Assembly (NCBI GenBank): GCA_946405675.1
Contig: CAMJIC010000040.1
Coordinates: 1-14,575 of the forward strand
Length of the DNA: 14,575 bases
Source: an uncultured Clostridia bacterium
Lineage (GTDB): Bacteria; Bacillota; Clostridia; Lachnospirales; Lachnospiraceae
Direction of reading: 5' to 3'
How positions within the stretch are numbered: the first letter of the stretch is position 1; the number at the start of each line of letters is the position of its first letter. This document shows, piece by piece, positions 1 to 6,698 of this stretch. A program made the translations under genes and the position numbers. Under the pieces are notes generated by a model. It worked only from the letters and a program-made list of their open reading frames with translations. It was not told where the DNA came from and searched no databases.

Positions 1-11
1 ACAGAACTTTC

Positions 12-49
12 AAAAACTCCGGGAAGTGCCTGCTGCACTTCCCGGAGTT
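12..49 (-). terminator. Rho-independent terminator of the M4 peptidase gene
   Basis: Positions 15-29 and 35-49 form a perfect 15-bp GC-rich stem with a 5-base loop. Read on the minus strand, the stem runs straight into a T-rich stretch (complement of the A run at 12-16). It lies about 60 bases past the stop of the peptidase gene, which is where its terminator is expected. On the plus strand no T-run follows, so it appears to be one-directional. Confidence 0.85.
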
Positions 50-66
50 CATTGTCATTGTTGAGA

Positions 67-98
67 GGTAACTGTTCAGGAACTGTCCTGAACAGTTG
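67..98. repeat. Palindromic repeat, short form of the GGTAACTGTTCAG family
   Basis: Bases 70-81 and 86-97 are a perfect 12-bp inverted repeat (AACTGTTCAGGA / TCCTGAACAGTT) with a 4-base loop. The first 15 bases (GGTAACTGTTCAGGA, 67-81) are identical to those at 4946-4960, the left end of the larger element at 4946-5080. It sits between the peptidase stop codon and its terminator. The shared sequence suggests a dispersed palindromic repeat family. No T-tract follows, so it is not itself a typical terminator. Confidence 0.7.
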
Positions 99-111
99 CA
101 TTGAAAGATCC

Positions 112-2814
112 TTAAGCTGCCAGTTCCAGGACTTCTGACTCTTCCGTGTCCATGGTCTCTTCTCCCCTGGCATCTTCCGCCCTGGCAGGCCTGGACTTGG
201 GACCTTCGGTCACAGGGTCAGATGCCAGCATGTCCACAGGCGGAGTGTCCGGAAGCGTGATCGTATCCAGCCCGGCAGCGGGAAGCTCGTTGACCTCCCC
301 CTCCCTGATCTTCGTGACGACCAGCAAAGGGATGTCCTCCAGGCTTTCTATATTTGTGAACGCATCGGATACATCATTGATCACCTGCTTGACGTTCTCA
401 TTATTAAAGAAATCGCCCAACGGATCCTCTGTCTGTCCTTCCCCCGAAGCAAGCATGGAGAAAGCACTGATGTCATACCATCTGGAACCGATCAGGACAG
501 CCGTGGCAACCTGGTCAACCTGTGTCATACTGCCTTCCACCTGACGCAAATGCATCAGGATGGGGATGGTATAACCGGAATAAGAAACCGTTTTAATCGT
601 TCTTCCATCCTGGCCGGCTGAAGCATTGCCCTGCCCGATGATTCCTTCTGTTTCTTCCCTGAGCCAGCCCCGCAAAGAGTCAAACACTCGCTTGAGTTCC
701 TCCTCCATCTCAGGGGACACTTCCGTCTCAGGCTGCGCCCCGGTCTCTTCCTCAGGTGCCAGGAACATCGACAGTGCCGCATCCGTCAGCAGCGAAAGCA
801 GCCCTTCCTCCCTGGTTGTCTGCTTCACGATCTCGATGACGGCTCCTACCTCATTGCGGCAGTCCTCCGGCAGGAAACTGTAATCTCCCTCGTCGATCAT
901 CCTGCGGTACGTGGTGATCTTGTCCACCAGGCGGTCTACATCGATCGTCATGGTCTGGAGCATCCAGTTGCTGTCCGTCATGACTTCATTGTCCGGTAGC
1001 TCCAGGGTGATCAGTGCCTGATGATTTCCAAACTGCTCCGGCATGGACGTATCGCTGATCCGTACAGCTTCAATCGCGTCTGCCAGTACTTCCTGATACT
1101 TCTCCATCTTAAGATTCTTCAACACTACAGGAAGGAGCTCACTCAGCTGGACATAATCCGTCTTCGGCACCATCGTACAGTCCACCGCAAACCAGTAGGC
1201 ACGTGCCTCATCCAATGACATGCCTCCCTCCTCACAGAGGCGGTAGGCAATATTATTCATCAAGGAAGAGTTGCCATGCACACCGCCATTGTCATTCACC
1301 GCGGTCGGCTCCTTTGCATTTTCCACATAGTAGATGTCCCAGACATACTCCGGCTGCTTGAACCTGTGGGGATCCTTCATGCTCCGCGCCGGCATCAGGG
1401 ACGCTTCCCCGAGGATCCAGTCCGTATTCTCCGCTCCAATATTCATCATCTTGCAGAACTGGCCCTGGATATCGCTCATCGCTTCATTGATTGCGCCGTA
1501 GTCATTCATGTAGGCATTGTAGGTCATTGCCGTATGGGTCACACAATGGGTAAATTCATGCGCTATGACATCGATGCACTGAGACAGGTCATTGGCCTGG
1601 CTTGCCGCAAAGATCTGCCATCCCAGGAGGTATCCGCAGTAGCATGCATTATCGATCCCCATGTGATTCTCATCACAGTAATTATTGAGGATCAGAATCG
1701 GGGTAGACTTGTTATCCGCCCCCATCCAGCCGATCTCCTTGTAGTAATCATATGCCAGGCAGTAGTTGTAGAGGGACTTCAGCCCGACCTGATCCCACTC
1801 CAGGTTATCGGGGCTGTACTCCAGGACGACCTGCCCGTCGTTATAGAGGAACTCATGGCAATCCGCTACAACGATCTTACGCTCCAGGTTCCCCAGGTAA
1901 TACATGCCGGTACGCCTGTCCCGCATCACATCCACCGTGATCTTCTGTTCCGTCCCGTCGGACAGATCTACATAACCGGTATAGGGCACGCTCTCCATGA
2001 ACTCAAAGAGATAGTCTGTCTCAAATCCGGTGGAGCCTGCGCTGTCTCCGGGCGTAATGGTCGGGATATTGTAAAGGTATTCCCCGGCCATCGTCACATA
2101 GTGCGCCAGGTACGGGAGGCTTTCCCGTCCTCCCATACCGTCGCCTGTATTGGCCGTATACACTGCCCATACATACCGGGCACCGGTGTCATCGGACTCA
2201 ATATCCACGGTCAGAAGATCTGGAAGTATGATCTCCCTTGTCCATTCTTCGATCACCTTCGGCGCAGCCTGCTGCATCTGCTTTGCATGCTCCAGGACGA
2301 TCTGCTCCGCTTCCTCTTTCGCGATCCCGCCCTGGTTGGCTTCCGGCAGTTCAGCCTCCACGGAACCGGAAAATGCAAGCATCTGCCCGTCAGGATCCGT
2401 GATGATCTTCACGGCCCCGCCCTGAACCGTATGGTCACCGTAAACCTGATGGAAAACATAGTAATGGTTTCCGATGGTATCTGTAAATGTATCCCACGGG
2501 TCAAACCGCGTCGTCTCGTCCCCGCCCATAAGATAGACCATGGAATCCGCCACCTTCCCGGCTTCCTCCATATTTGTCACCGCTTCGCTGGCGCAGGAAC
2601 CATCCACCAGGGTCACAAGGCCGTCATGGGTATAAACCTTCGCCTTCCCCTGGCTGATCCTGTCAATCTCCTCCATGGTCAGCTGCCCTTCCGGAATGGC
2701 CTTGCGCTCCGTTTCCGGGGCAATGTCATCTGCCGGTACAAAAGGAGCGGAAGCCGTACCCAACAGGCATGCTGCCGCAAGGGCGCAAGTCATCTTTTTC
2801 CATCGTGATTTCAT
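112..2814 (-). CDS. Secreted M4-family (thermolysin-like) zinc metallopeptidase with propeptide
   Basis: This gene encodes a predicted extracellular zinc endopeptidase. A signal peptide (KSRWKK, then a hydrophobic stretch ending near TASA) is followed by an FTP/PepSY-like propeptide (about residues 35-210). Numbering from TTG 2817, the catalytic domain has zinc motif HEFTH (H420, E421, H424), third ligand E445 in GAINEAMSD, and catalytic His H514 in DNGGVHGNS. These match the thermolysin signature in order and spacing. About 315 residues follow the catalytic domain (from about 585); they are acidic near the end, with no recognisable sorting motif or membrane anchor. The start was set at ATG 2814, because GGAGGT lies 6 bases upstream of it, while TTG 2817 would be too close. 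It is transcribed alone between its own promoter and terminator. The family assignment is very secure; substrate and the role of the C-terminal region are unknown. Confidence 0.93.
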   Translation of the reverse strand: MKSRWKKMTCALAAACLLGTASAPFVPADDIAPETERKAIPEGQLTMEEIDRISQGKAKVYTHDGLVTLVDGSCASEAVTNMEEAGKVADSMVYLMGGDETTRFDPWDTFTDTIGNHYYVFHQVYGDHTVQGGAVKIITDPDGQMLAFSGSVEAELPEANQGGIAKEEAEQIVLEHAKQMQQAAPKVIEEWTREIILPDLLTVDIESDDTGARYVWAVYTANTGDGMGGRESLPYLAHYVTMAGEYLYNIPTITPGDSAGSTGFETDYLFEFMESVPYTGYVDLSDGTEQKITVDVMRDRRTGMYYLGNLERKIVVADCHEFLYNDGQVVLEYSPDNLEWDQVGLKSLYNYCLAYDYYKEIGWMGADNKSTPILILNNYCDENHMGIDNACYCGYLLGWQIFAASQANDLSQCIDVIAHEFTHCVTHTAMTYNAYMNDYGAINEAMSDIQGQFCKMMNIGAENTDWILGEASLMPARSMKDPHRFKQPEYVWDIYYVENAKEPTAVNDNGGVHGNSSLMNNIAYRLCEEGGMSLDEARAYWFAVDCTMVPKTDYVQLSELLPVVLKNLKMEKYQEVLADAIEAVRISDTSMPEQFGNHQALITLELPDNEVMTDSNWMLQTMTIDVDRLVDKITTYRRMIDEGDYSFLPEDCRNEVGAVIEIVKQTTREEGLLSLLTDAALSMFLAPEEETGAQPETEVSPEMEEELKRVFDSLRGWLREETEGIIGQGNASAGQDGRTIKTVSYSGYTIPILMHLRQVEGSMTQVDQVATAVLIGSRWYDISAFSMLASGEGQTEDPLGDFFNNENVKQVINDVSDAFTNIESLEDIPLLVVTKIREGEVNELPAAGLDTITLPDTPPVDMLASDPVTEGPKSRPARAEDARGEETMDTEESEVLELAA

Positions 2815-2864
2815 CAAGATACCTCCTCCTTCATTTCCACATGCTTCCTTTTCAGGTTTTCTTC

Positions 2865-2901
2865 ACATGTAATCTTTACATGTTTTCCTGATCCGAGTCA
2901 A
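2865..2901 (-). promoter_or_regulatory. Candidate promoter and operator dyad of the peptidase gene
   Basis: Reading the minus strand, TTGACT (2896-2901) lies 17 bases from TAAAGA (2873-2878), a good -35 with a weak -10. The -10 is centred in a perfect dyad with 8-base arms and a 3-base centre, ACATGTAATCTTTACATGT (2865-2883). A protein bound there would block polymerase, so repression is inferred. The ATGT-N7-ACAT layout recalls PadR-type operators (ATGT-N8-ACAT), but the regulator is not in the window. Confidence 0.5.
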
Positions 2902-3010
2902 GCGCGAAAACCGTATGCGTCTGCCGTATGCATCTAATTGATGGTAACCTTTTTCAGCCCAGAGAATCTGTCTGATGTTCCCTGCTATGGTAGTTATACG
3001 ATAGATTCAG

Positions 3011-3036
3011 AAAAAGGGCCGTCTCAACCCTTCCTG
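3011..3036 (-). terminator. Short terminator overlapping the end of preA
   Basis: On the minus strand AAGGG (3028-3032) pairs with CCCTT (3014-3018) across a 9-base loop, followed by a run of Ts (3011-3015). Adjacent G-T pairs can lengthen the stem by two. The loop contains the preA stop codon. The stem is short, so this is a moderate-confidence call; the 206-base gap to the peptidase gene has no stronger candidate. Confidence 0.45.
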
Positions 3037-4547
3037 ACTTTTCTGACAGACTTCGGCGAGATGTCGATGGCATGGGCCGGGCAGACAAGGACACATAGAT
3101 GGCACCCGACACATCTCGCCCCCTTGATGGACGGTTTTCTTGATGCCGGGTCAAATGCGATGGCCTGATGGCCTCCGTCCATGCAGGAAATGTAACATCT
3201 GCCGCACCCGCAGCACCGGTCTGCCCTGATCATCGGATAGAAGATCCTGTCCCTCTGGATATCCGTATGGCTGACGATCGTCGGAGCAGACTGGTCAATC
3301 AATGCGTGGACAGACGGGAATCCCTGGCACTTCAGATATTCACTCAGGCCCTGAATCAGGTCGTCTATGATGCGGTAGCCGTACTGCATCACGGCAGTTG
3401 TCACCTGGACGCTGCCCGCGCCCAGCAGGATGAACTCCAGGGCATCACGCCATGTTTCAATGCCGCCCATCCCGCTCAGGTGCATCCCTTCCAGCTCCTC
3501 GCAGTTGGACAGGTCTGCCATAAACCGAAGGGCGATGGGTTTGACTGCAGCCCCGGAGTAACCGCCGATTATGGACTTCCCCTGGACGGATGGTTCCGCG
3601 ACAAGTGTATCGATATTGACGCCTGTCACGGAGTTGATCGTATTGATCGCTGCGATGCCGTCCGCCCCTCCCCGCTTCGCGGCAAGGGCCAGGGGCACCA
3701 TGTCGGTGACATTCGGTGTCAGCTTGGCAAGGACCGGCAGGCTTGTCCCTTTTTTGACTGCCCTTGTAAAGCGCTCCACCAGTTCCTCCGACTGGCCGAT
3801 CGTGATGCCCAGGCTGTCATCTTCCATGTTAGGGCAGGAAAAGTTGCATTCGATCACGGATGCCCCCGCCTCCTCGCAACGCCTTGCCAGGGATGTCCAC
3901 TCCTCTTCATCACTTCCCATGATGGACGCGACGATCACCTTGGTCGGGAATTCCTTCTTCAGGGTCCGGAAGATCTCCATGTTTTCCTCCACGCTGTGGT
4001 CGGAGAGCTGTTCAATATTCTTGAACCCGAAGAAGGCGCGGGAATGGTTCCTGACGACTGAGAATCTGGGAGATGCCTCATGCTGGGGGAAGCTGCAGAT
4101 AGTCTTGAACGCCGCCCCTGCCCAGCCTGCCGCAAAAGCCCTCCTGAGCATATCCAGATTGCTTGCAACGACAGAGGAAGAAAGGAGGAACGGATTCTCC
4201 AGTTTCACTCCGCAGATATCGCTGGAAAGATCCACATCTTCCATCACGTGCTTCGGGAGTATCTCTTCTGTCTCCATCTGGAATGCGGTAAAAACCTCCC
4301 TGATCCGGACCGGCAGCTGATGCCCGGTCAGCACGCACGCCTTCTGGCATGGCGCATCGCAGTTCATACATGAATCGCACCGTTTCCCTGAAGCTCCCAT
4401 CCAATCCTCCAGGTATAGGGAACGGAGGATCGCTCCCACCGGAACATGATGAGGACATACGGCCTCACAGGGCGGTTCATGACACAACAGACACTTGTTG
4501 ACCTCAGCGACATCATAATAATGTCTGAAATTCCATTTACCCGACAT
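3024..4547 (-). CDS. preA: Dihydropyrimidine dehydrogenase subunit PreA with extra N-terminal Fe-S domain
   Basis: PreA is the FMN and Fe-S catalytic part of dihydropyrimidine dehydrogenase (uracil/thymine to dihydro forms). Residues about 85-430 are a dihydroorotate dehydrogenase-type FMN barrel (ECNFSCPN, AKLTPNVTDM, GGADGIAAINTI, GGYSGAAVKPIALRF, LSGMGGIETW), very like E. coli PreA as I remember it. Cys 445, 448, 451, 455 and 479, 482, 485, 489 form a C-terminal two-[4Fe-4S] ferredoxin domain. Unlike E. coli PreA there is an extra N-terminal domain with Cys 19, 22, 27, 31 and 57, 60, 63, 67, 71, resembling the Fe-S domain of PreT or of full-length DPD. No FAD/NAD(P)H module (PreT) is encoded in the window. 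Only a weak GGGG ribosome site precedes ATG 4547. It stands alone behind its own candidate promoter. Direction and exact substrate are inferred. Confidence 0.88.
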   Translation of the reverse strand: MSGKWNFRHYYDVAEVNKCLLCHEPPCEAVCPHHVPVGAILRSLYLEDWMGASGKRCDSCMNCDAPCQKACVLTGHQLPVRIREVFTAFQMETEEILPKHVMEDVDLSSDICGVKLENPFLLSSSVVASNLDMLRRAFAAGWAGAAFKTICSFPQHEASPRFSVVRNHSRAFFGFKNIEQLSDHSVEENMEIFRTLKKEFPTKVIVASIMGSDEEEWTSLARRCEEAGASVIECNFSCPNMEDDSLGITIGQSEELVERFTRAVKKGTSLPVLAKLTPNVTDMVPLALAAKRGGADGIAAINTINSVTGVNIDTLVAEPSVQGKSIIGGYSGAAVKPIALRFMADLSNCEELEGMHLSGMGGIETWRDALEFILLGAGSVQVTTAVMQYGYRIIDDLIQGLSEYLKCQGFPSVHALIDQSAPTIVSHTDIQRDRIFYPMIRADRCCGCGRCYISCMDGGHQAIAFDPASRKPSIKGARCVGCHLCVLVCPAHAIDISPKSVRKVRKG

Positions 4548-4611
4548 GATAAAACCCCAGGCTTCACCGCCTCAGCTGATCAAGCTGCTTTCTGAATATA
4601 CTTGTCTTATC

Positions 4612-4692
4612 TCCGGTGAAGCGTACGCTGCTGATTCCAAGTCACGCCCACGCCAGCGGGTGCGACTTGGAATCTTCGCGGTTTTCACCGGA
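4612..4692. repeat. 81-bp nested inverted-repeat element in the preA leader
   Basis: The outer arms TCCGGTGAA (4612-4620) and TTCACCGGA (4684-4692) are perfect. Inside them GATTCCAAGTC (4633-4643) and GACTTGGAATC (4664-4674) form an 11-bp stem whose inner part can pair further with one wobble. The two nested stems suggest a folded leader RNA or a small palindromic intergenic element. It lies 65 bases upstream of the preA start and downstream of the candidate promoter, so it would be transcribed in the preA 5' leader. It does not match a riboswitch I recognise. Confidence 0.6.
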
Positions 4693-4710
4693 AAACGGAT
4701 CGTTATACTT

Positions 4711-4739
4711 ATTTAATCATGTCGGAATTGAAGCGTCAA
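4711..4739 (-). promoter_or_regulatory. Candidate promoter of preA
   Basis: On the minus strand TTGACG (4734-4739) and TTAAAT (4711-4716) are separated by exactly 17 bases, a 5/6 and 4/6 match to the housekeeping consensus. Two copies of TCCGG(A/G) 13 bases apart (4743-4748 and 4756-4761) lie immediately upstream of the -35 and could be a regulator site. The leader to ATG 4547 would be about 155 bases and includes the 81-bp nested inverted repeat. Confidence 0.5.
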
Positions 4740-4818
4740 TCATCCGGACATTGTATCCGGGAATAAAAAGTCACAATCCACACCCAAATTCATGCAGTTT
4801 CTGCTTCCCAGCCGCCGA

Positions 4819-4862
4819 AGAGCCCGGGGCGGACTCTTCTGAAAGGTTCTTCCCCGGGCTCT
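4819..4862. repeat. Hairpin with 11-bp GC-rich stem
   Basis: AGAGCCCGGGG (4819-4829) and CCCCGGGCTCT (4852-4862) pair perfectly around a 22-base loop. No T-tract follows on the minus strand. On the plus strand a T run begins only about 11 bases after the stem, too far for a classical terminator. It may help end or protect the ABC transporter mRNA, but function is open. Confidence 0.45.
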
Positions 4863-4945
4863 CCCTATGGATTGTTTTTTGAACTGTGCGATCGGATGAA
4901 AAGACAGGCTGGATGTGCATGTTATTCCATGACAGGTTCTTCAGC

Positions 4946-5080
4946 GGTAACTGTTCAGGACAGCCCGAAGCACTTGCTGCTGAGGGCGTATGAAAGTGTA
5001 AATTAAGTGGCATCGGGCGATTCAGGATGCGAAGCATCGCCCGATGCGTCACTGTTCAGAACAGATTCTGAACAGTGACC
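4946..5080. repeat. 135-bp MITE-like element with terminal inverted repeats
   Basis: The ends GGTAACTGTTCAG (from 4946) and CTGAACAGTGACC (to 5080) are inverted repeats matching at 12 of 13 positions. Inside the right half are two back-to-back perfect hairpins: a 12-bp stem 5010-5021/5036-5047 and a 14-bp stem 5048-5061/5066-5079. The left 15 bases also occur at 67-81 near the other end of the window, supporting a repeat family. No coding capacity and no clear target duplication were seen. It lies 20 bases past the ATPase stop, so the hairpins may also protect or end that mRNA. Confidence 0.6.
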
Positions 5081-5100
5081 ACTGAATGACATTGCGCCTC

Positions 5101-5859
5101 TCAATGGTTCAGCTTCCCGAAGAAGGCGCGCATGCGTTCATTCTCCGCTTTGAATACCTCCTCCGCGGATCCTTCCACAGCAATCACGCCTTTGTCCATG
5201 AAGATCACGTGGTCTGAAATCTCTCTCGCGAAGTTCATTTCATGGGTCACGATCACCATCGCGATGTGCAGGTCGGCCAGGGAACGGATCACCTTCAGCA
5301 CCTCGCCGGTAAGCTCCGGGTCCAGCGCGCTGGTTGGTTCATCGAAAAACAGCACCTGGGGGTTGAGGGCAAGCGCCCTCGCGATGGCGACCCTCTGGCA
5401 CTGCCCTCCGGAGAGCTGGCAGGGATAGGCATCCGCCTTATCCGCAAGTCCCATCCGCGCCAGCAGCTCCATCGCTTCCTGCGTTGCCTCCGCCTTGGAC
5501 CTTTTCTGGTTATGCACCACGGGATCCACGATATTCTTCAGGACCGAATAATGGGGGAACAGGTTAAAATTCTGGAACACAAGCCCGAAGCAGGAATGCA
5601 CTTTCTTCAGCTGCTCCCCCTTCGGATATACCTTCCTGCCATCGGGTTCCACCCAGGCCACCTTCTCTCCCATGTACCAGATCTCACCCGCATCAATCGT
5701 CTCAAGCATCGTCGCGCAGCGGAGCATCGTCGACTTGCCCGATCCGGAAGGCCCTATGATCGACAGCACTTCTCCCTTGTCTACCTTGAGGGAAATATCC
5801 CGGATCACCTCCAGTCCCCCGAAACTCTTACGGATATGATTCATTTCCAGCAGTGCCAT
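5101..5859 (-). CDS. Amino acid ABC transporter ATP-binding protein (GlnQ/HisP type)
   Basis: This is the cytoplasmic ATPase that powers the importer encoded by the two upstream genes. Walker A GPSGSGKST is at residues 36-44, followed by a Q-loop in VFQNFNLFPH, signature LSGGQCQRVAIARAL, Walker B VLFFDEP with TSALDPE, and an H-switch in VIVTHEM. The VFQ.FNLFPH and LDPE patterns are typical of the polar amino acid subfamily, and about 250 residues is normal. ATG 5859 was chosen because GGAGGT lies 6 bases upstream and the protein then begins MALLEMNHIRKSFGG as family members do; ATG 5886 has no good ribosome site. The permease gene ends 37 bases upstream, so translation is probably from one mRNA. 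The exact amino acid cannot be told from the ATPase. Confidence 0.92.
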   Translation of the reverse strand: MALLEMNHIRKSFGGLEVIRDISLKVDKGEVLSIIGPSGSGKSTMLRCATMLETIDAGEIWYMGEKVAWVEPDGRKVYPKGEQLKKVHSCFGLVFQNFNLFPHYSVLKNIVDPVVHNQKRSKAEATQEAMELLARMGLADKADAYPCQLSGGQCQRVAIARALALNPQVLFFDEPTSALDPELTGEVLKVIRSLADLHIAMVIVTHEMNFAREISDHVIFMDKGVIAVEGSAEEVFKAENERMRAFFGKLNH

Positions 5860-5896
5860 GCCGCAACCTCCATCAGGTATACTCATTTATCGTCCA

Positions 5897-6547
5897 TCAG
5901 GTGTAATAATTCATCGCTTTCTCGATCCGTTCCATTCCGAACGCAACGATCGCGTTAAAGACATAGTAAAACAGGGCCGCTGCCAGGAAGGGCATGAAGC
6001 TTGTTTCCTTCGCCGCGATCTGCTTCGCGATCGTAAACATCTCCGCGTACGCAAGGGAAAAAGCCAGGGACGTATCCTTGACCAGGGTGATAACCTCGTT
6101 TGTCACTGAAGGAAGGATCCGCTTGACTACCTGGGGGAAGATGATCCGGAAAAATGTGCTTCCCTTCGAATACCCCAGGACCCTTGCGGCTTCATACTGC
6201 CCCGGCGGCATGGACTCGATTCCGGACCGGTAGATCTCGGCAAAATACGCCGCATAGTTGACCGAAAACGCGATGATGATCGCCGTAAAACGCCATGTTG
6301 CCCCCAGCTTCAGGCCTCCGATATAGAAGGGTCCGAAATATACAGCAAGCAGCTGCAGCATCAGGGGTGTCCCCCGCATCACGGAGATATAGATCCATAC
6401 GATCGACCGGATGACGCGGTTCTTGCTCATCCGCCCGAATGAGACCAGCAGGCCAAGAGGCAGGGAGAACAGGAGTGTCAGGGCAAAAATCTCGATGGAT
6501 CTCAAAAGCCCGCCCCCCAGCTGCTGCATCATTACCTGAAAACTCAT
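5897..6547 (-). CDS. Amino acid ABC transporter permease (HisM/GlnP type)
   Basis: This is an integral membrane subunit of a polar amino acid importer. It has about five hydrophobic segments (for example IEIFALTLLFSLPLGLLVSF and the stretch near FTAIIIAFSVNYAAYF). The cytoplasmic EAA-type loop, YEAARVLGYSKGSTFFRIIFP, is the docking site for the ATPase. The length of 216 residues is usual for the family. GGAGG lies 4 bases upstream of ATG 6547, slightly close but usable. Only one permease gene is present, so a homodimer is inferred. It is separated from the solute-binding protein gene by 151 bases that contain a strong hairpin, which may lower its expression relative to the binding protein. 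Confidence 0.92.
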   Translation of the reverse strand: MSFQVMMQQLGGGLLRSIEIFALTLLFSLPLGLLVSFGRMSKNRVIRSIVWIYISVMRGTPLMLQLLAVYFGPFYIGGLKLGATWRFTAIIIAFSVNYAAYFAEIYRSGIESMPPGQYEAARVLGYSKGSTFFRIIFPQVVKRILPSVTNEVITLVKDTSLAFSLAYAEMFTIAKQIAAKETSFMPFLAAALFYYVFNAIVAFGMERIEKAMNYYT

Positions 6548-6580
6548 ATTGCCTCCAATCGATTGTCCATATACTCAAAT

Positions 6581-6633
6581 GGGACTGGCATGGCCCGCAG
6601 TCTCCCACCAGATAAACGGTCCATGCCAGTCCC
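6581..6633 (-). repeat. Intercistronic hairpin between binding-protein and permease genes
   Basis: GGGACTGGCATGG (6581-6593) and CCATGCCAGTCCC (6621-6633) form a perfect 13-bp stem with a 27-base loop. On the minus strand the stem is not followed by a T-tract. Placed after the binding-protein stop and before the permease start, it fits the known pattern of an mRNA-stabilising or attenuating hairpin that lets binding protein exceed permease. That role is inferred. Confidence 0.65.
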
Positions 6634-6698
6634 GGAAAAACCTGTATCAGTTTTCTGATCTGTCAGCGTCAGCTTCTTTCATAACACTTCCGGATGCT

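Noticed and set aside
1276..2808. Long plus-strand open frame of 510 codons opposite the peptidase gene
   Set aside because: It lies antisense to a gene with clear M4 motifs, has a His/Arg/Ile-rich composition typical of antisense readings, and shows no recognisable domain.
4616..4882. Plus-strand open frame of 88 codons in the same gap
   Set aside because: It is made mostly of the nested inverted repeat and the GC-rich hairpin, with no ribosome binding site or domain.
4771..5052. Minus-strand open frame of 93 codons in the gap between the ATPase gene and preA
   Set aside because: It begins inside the MITE-like element, crosses a hairpin, lacks a ribosome binding site and has no recognisable motif.
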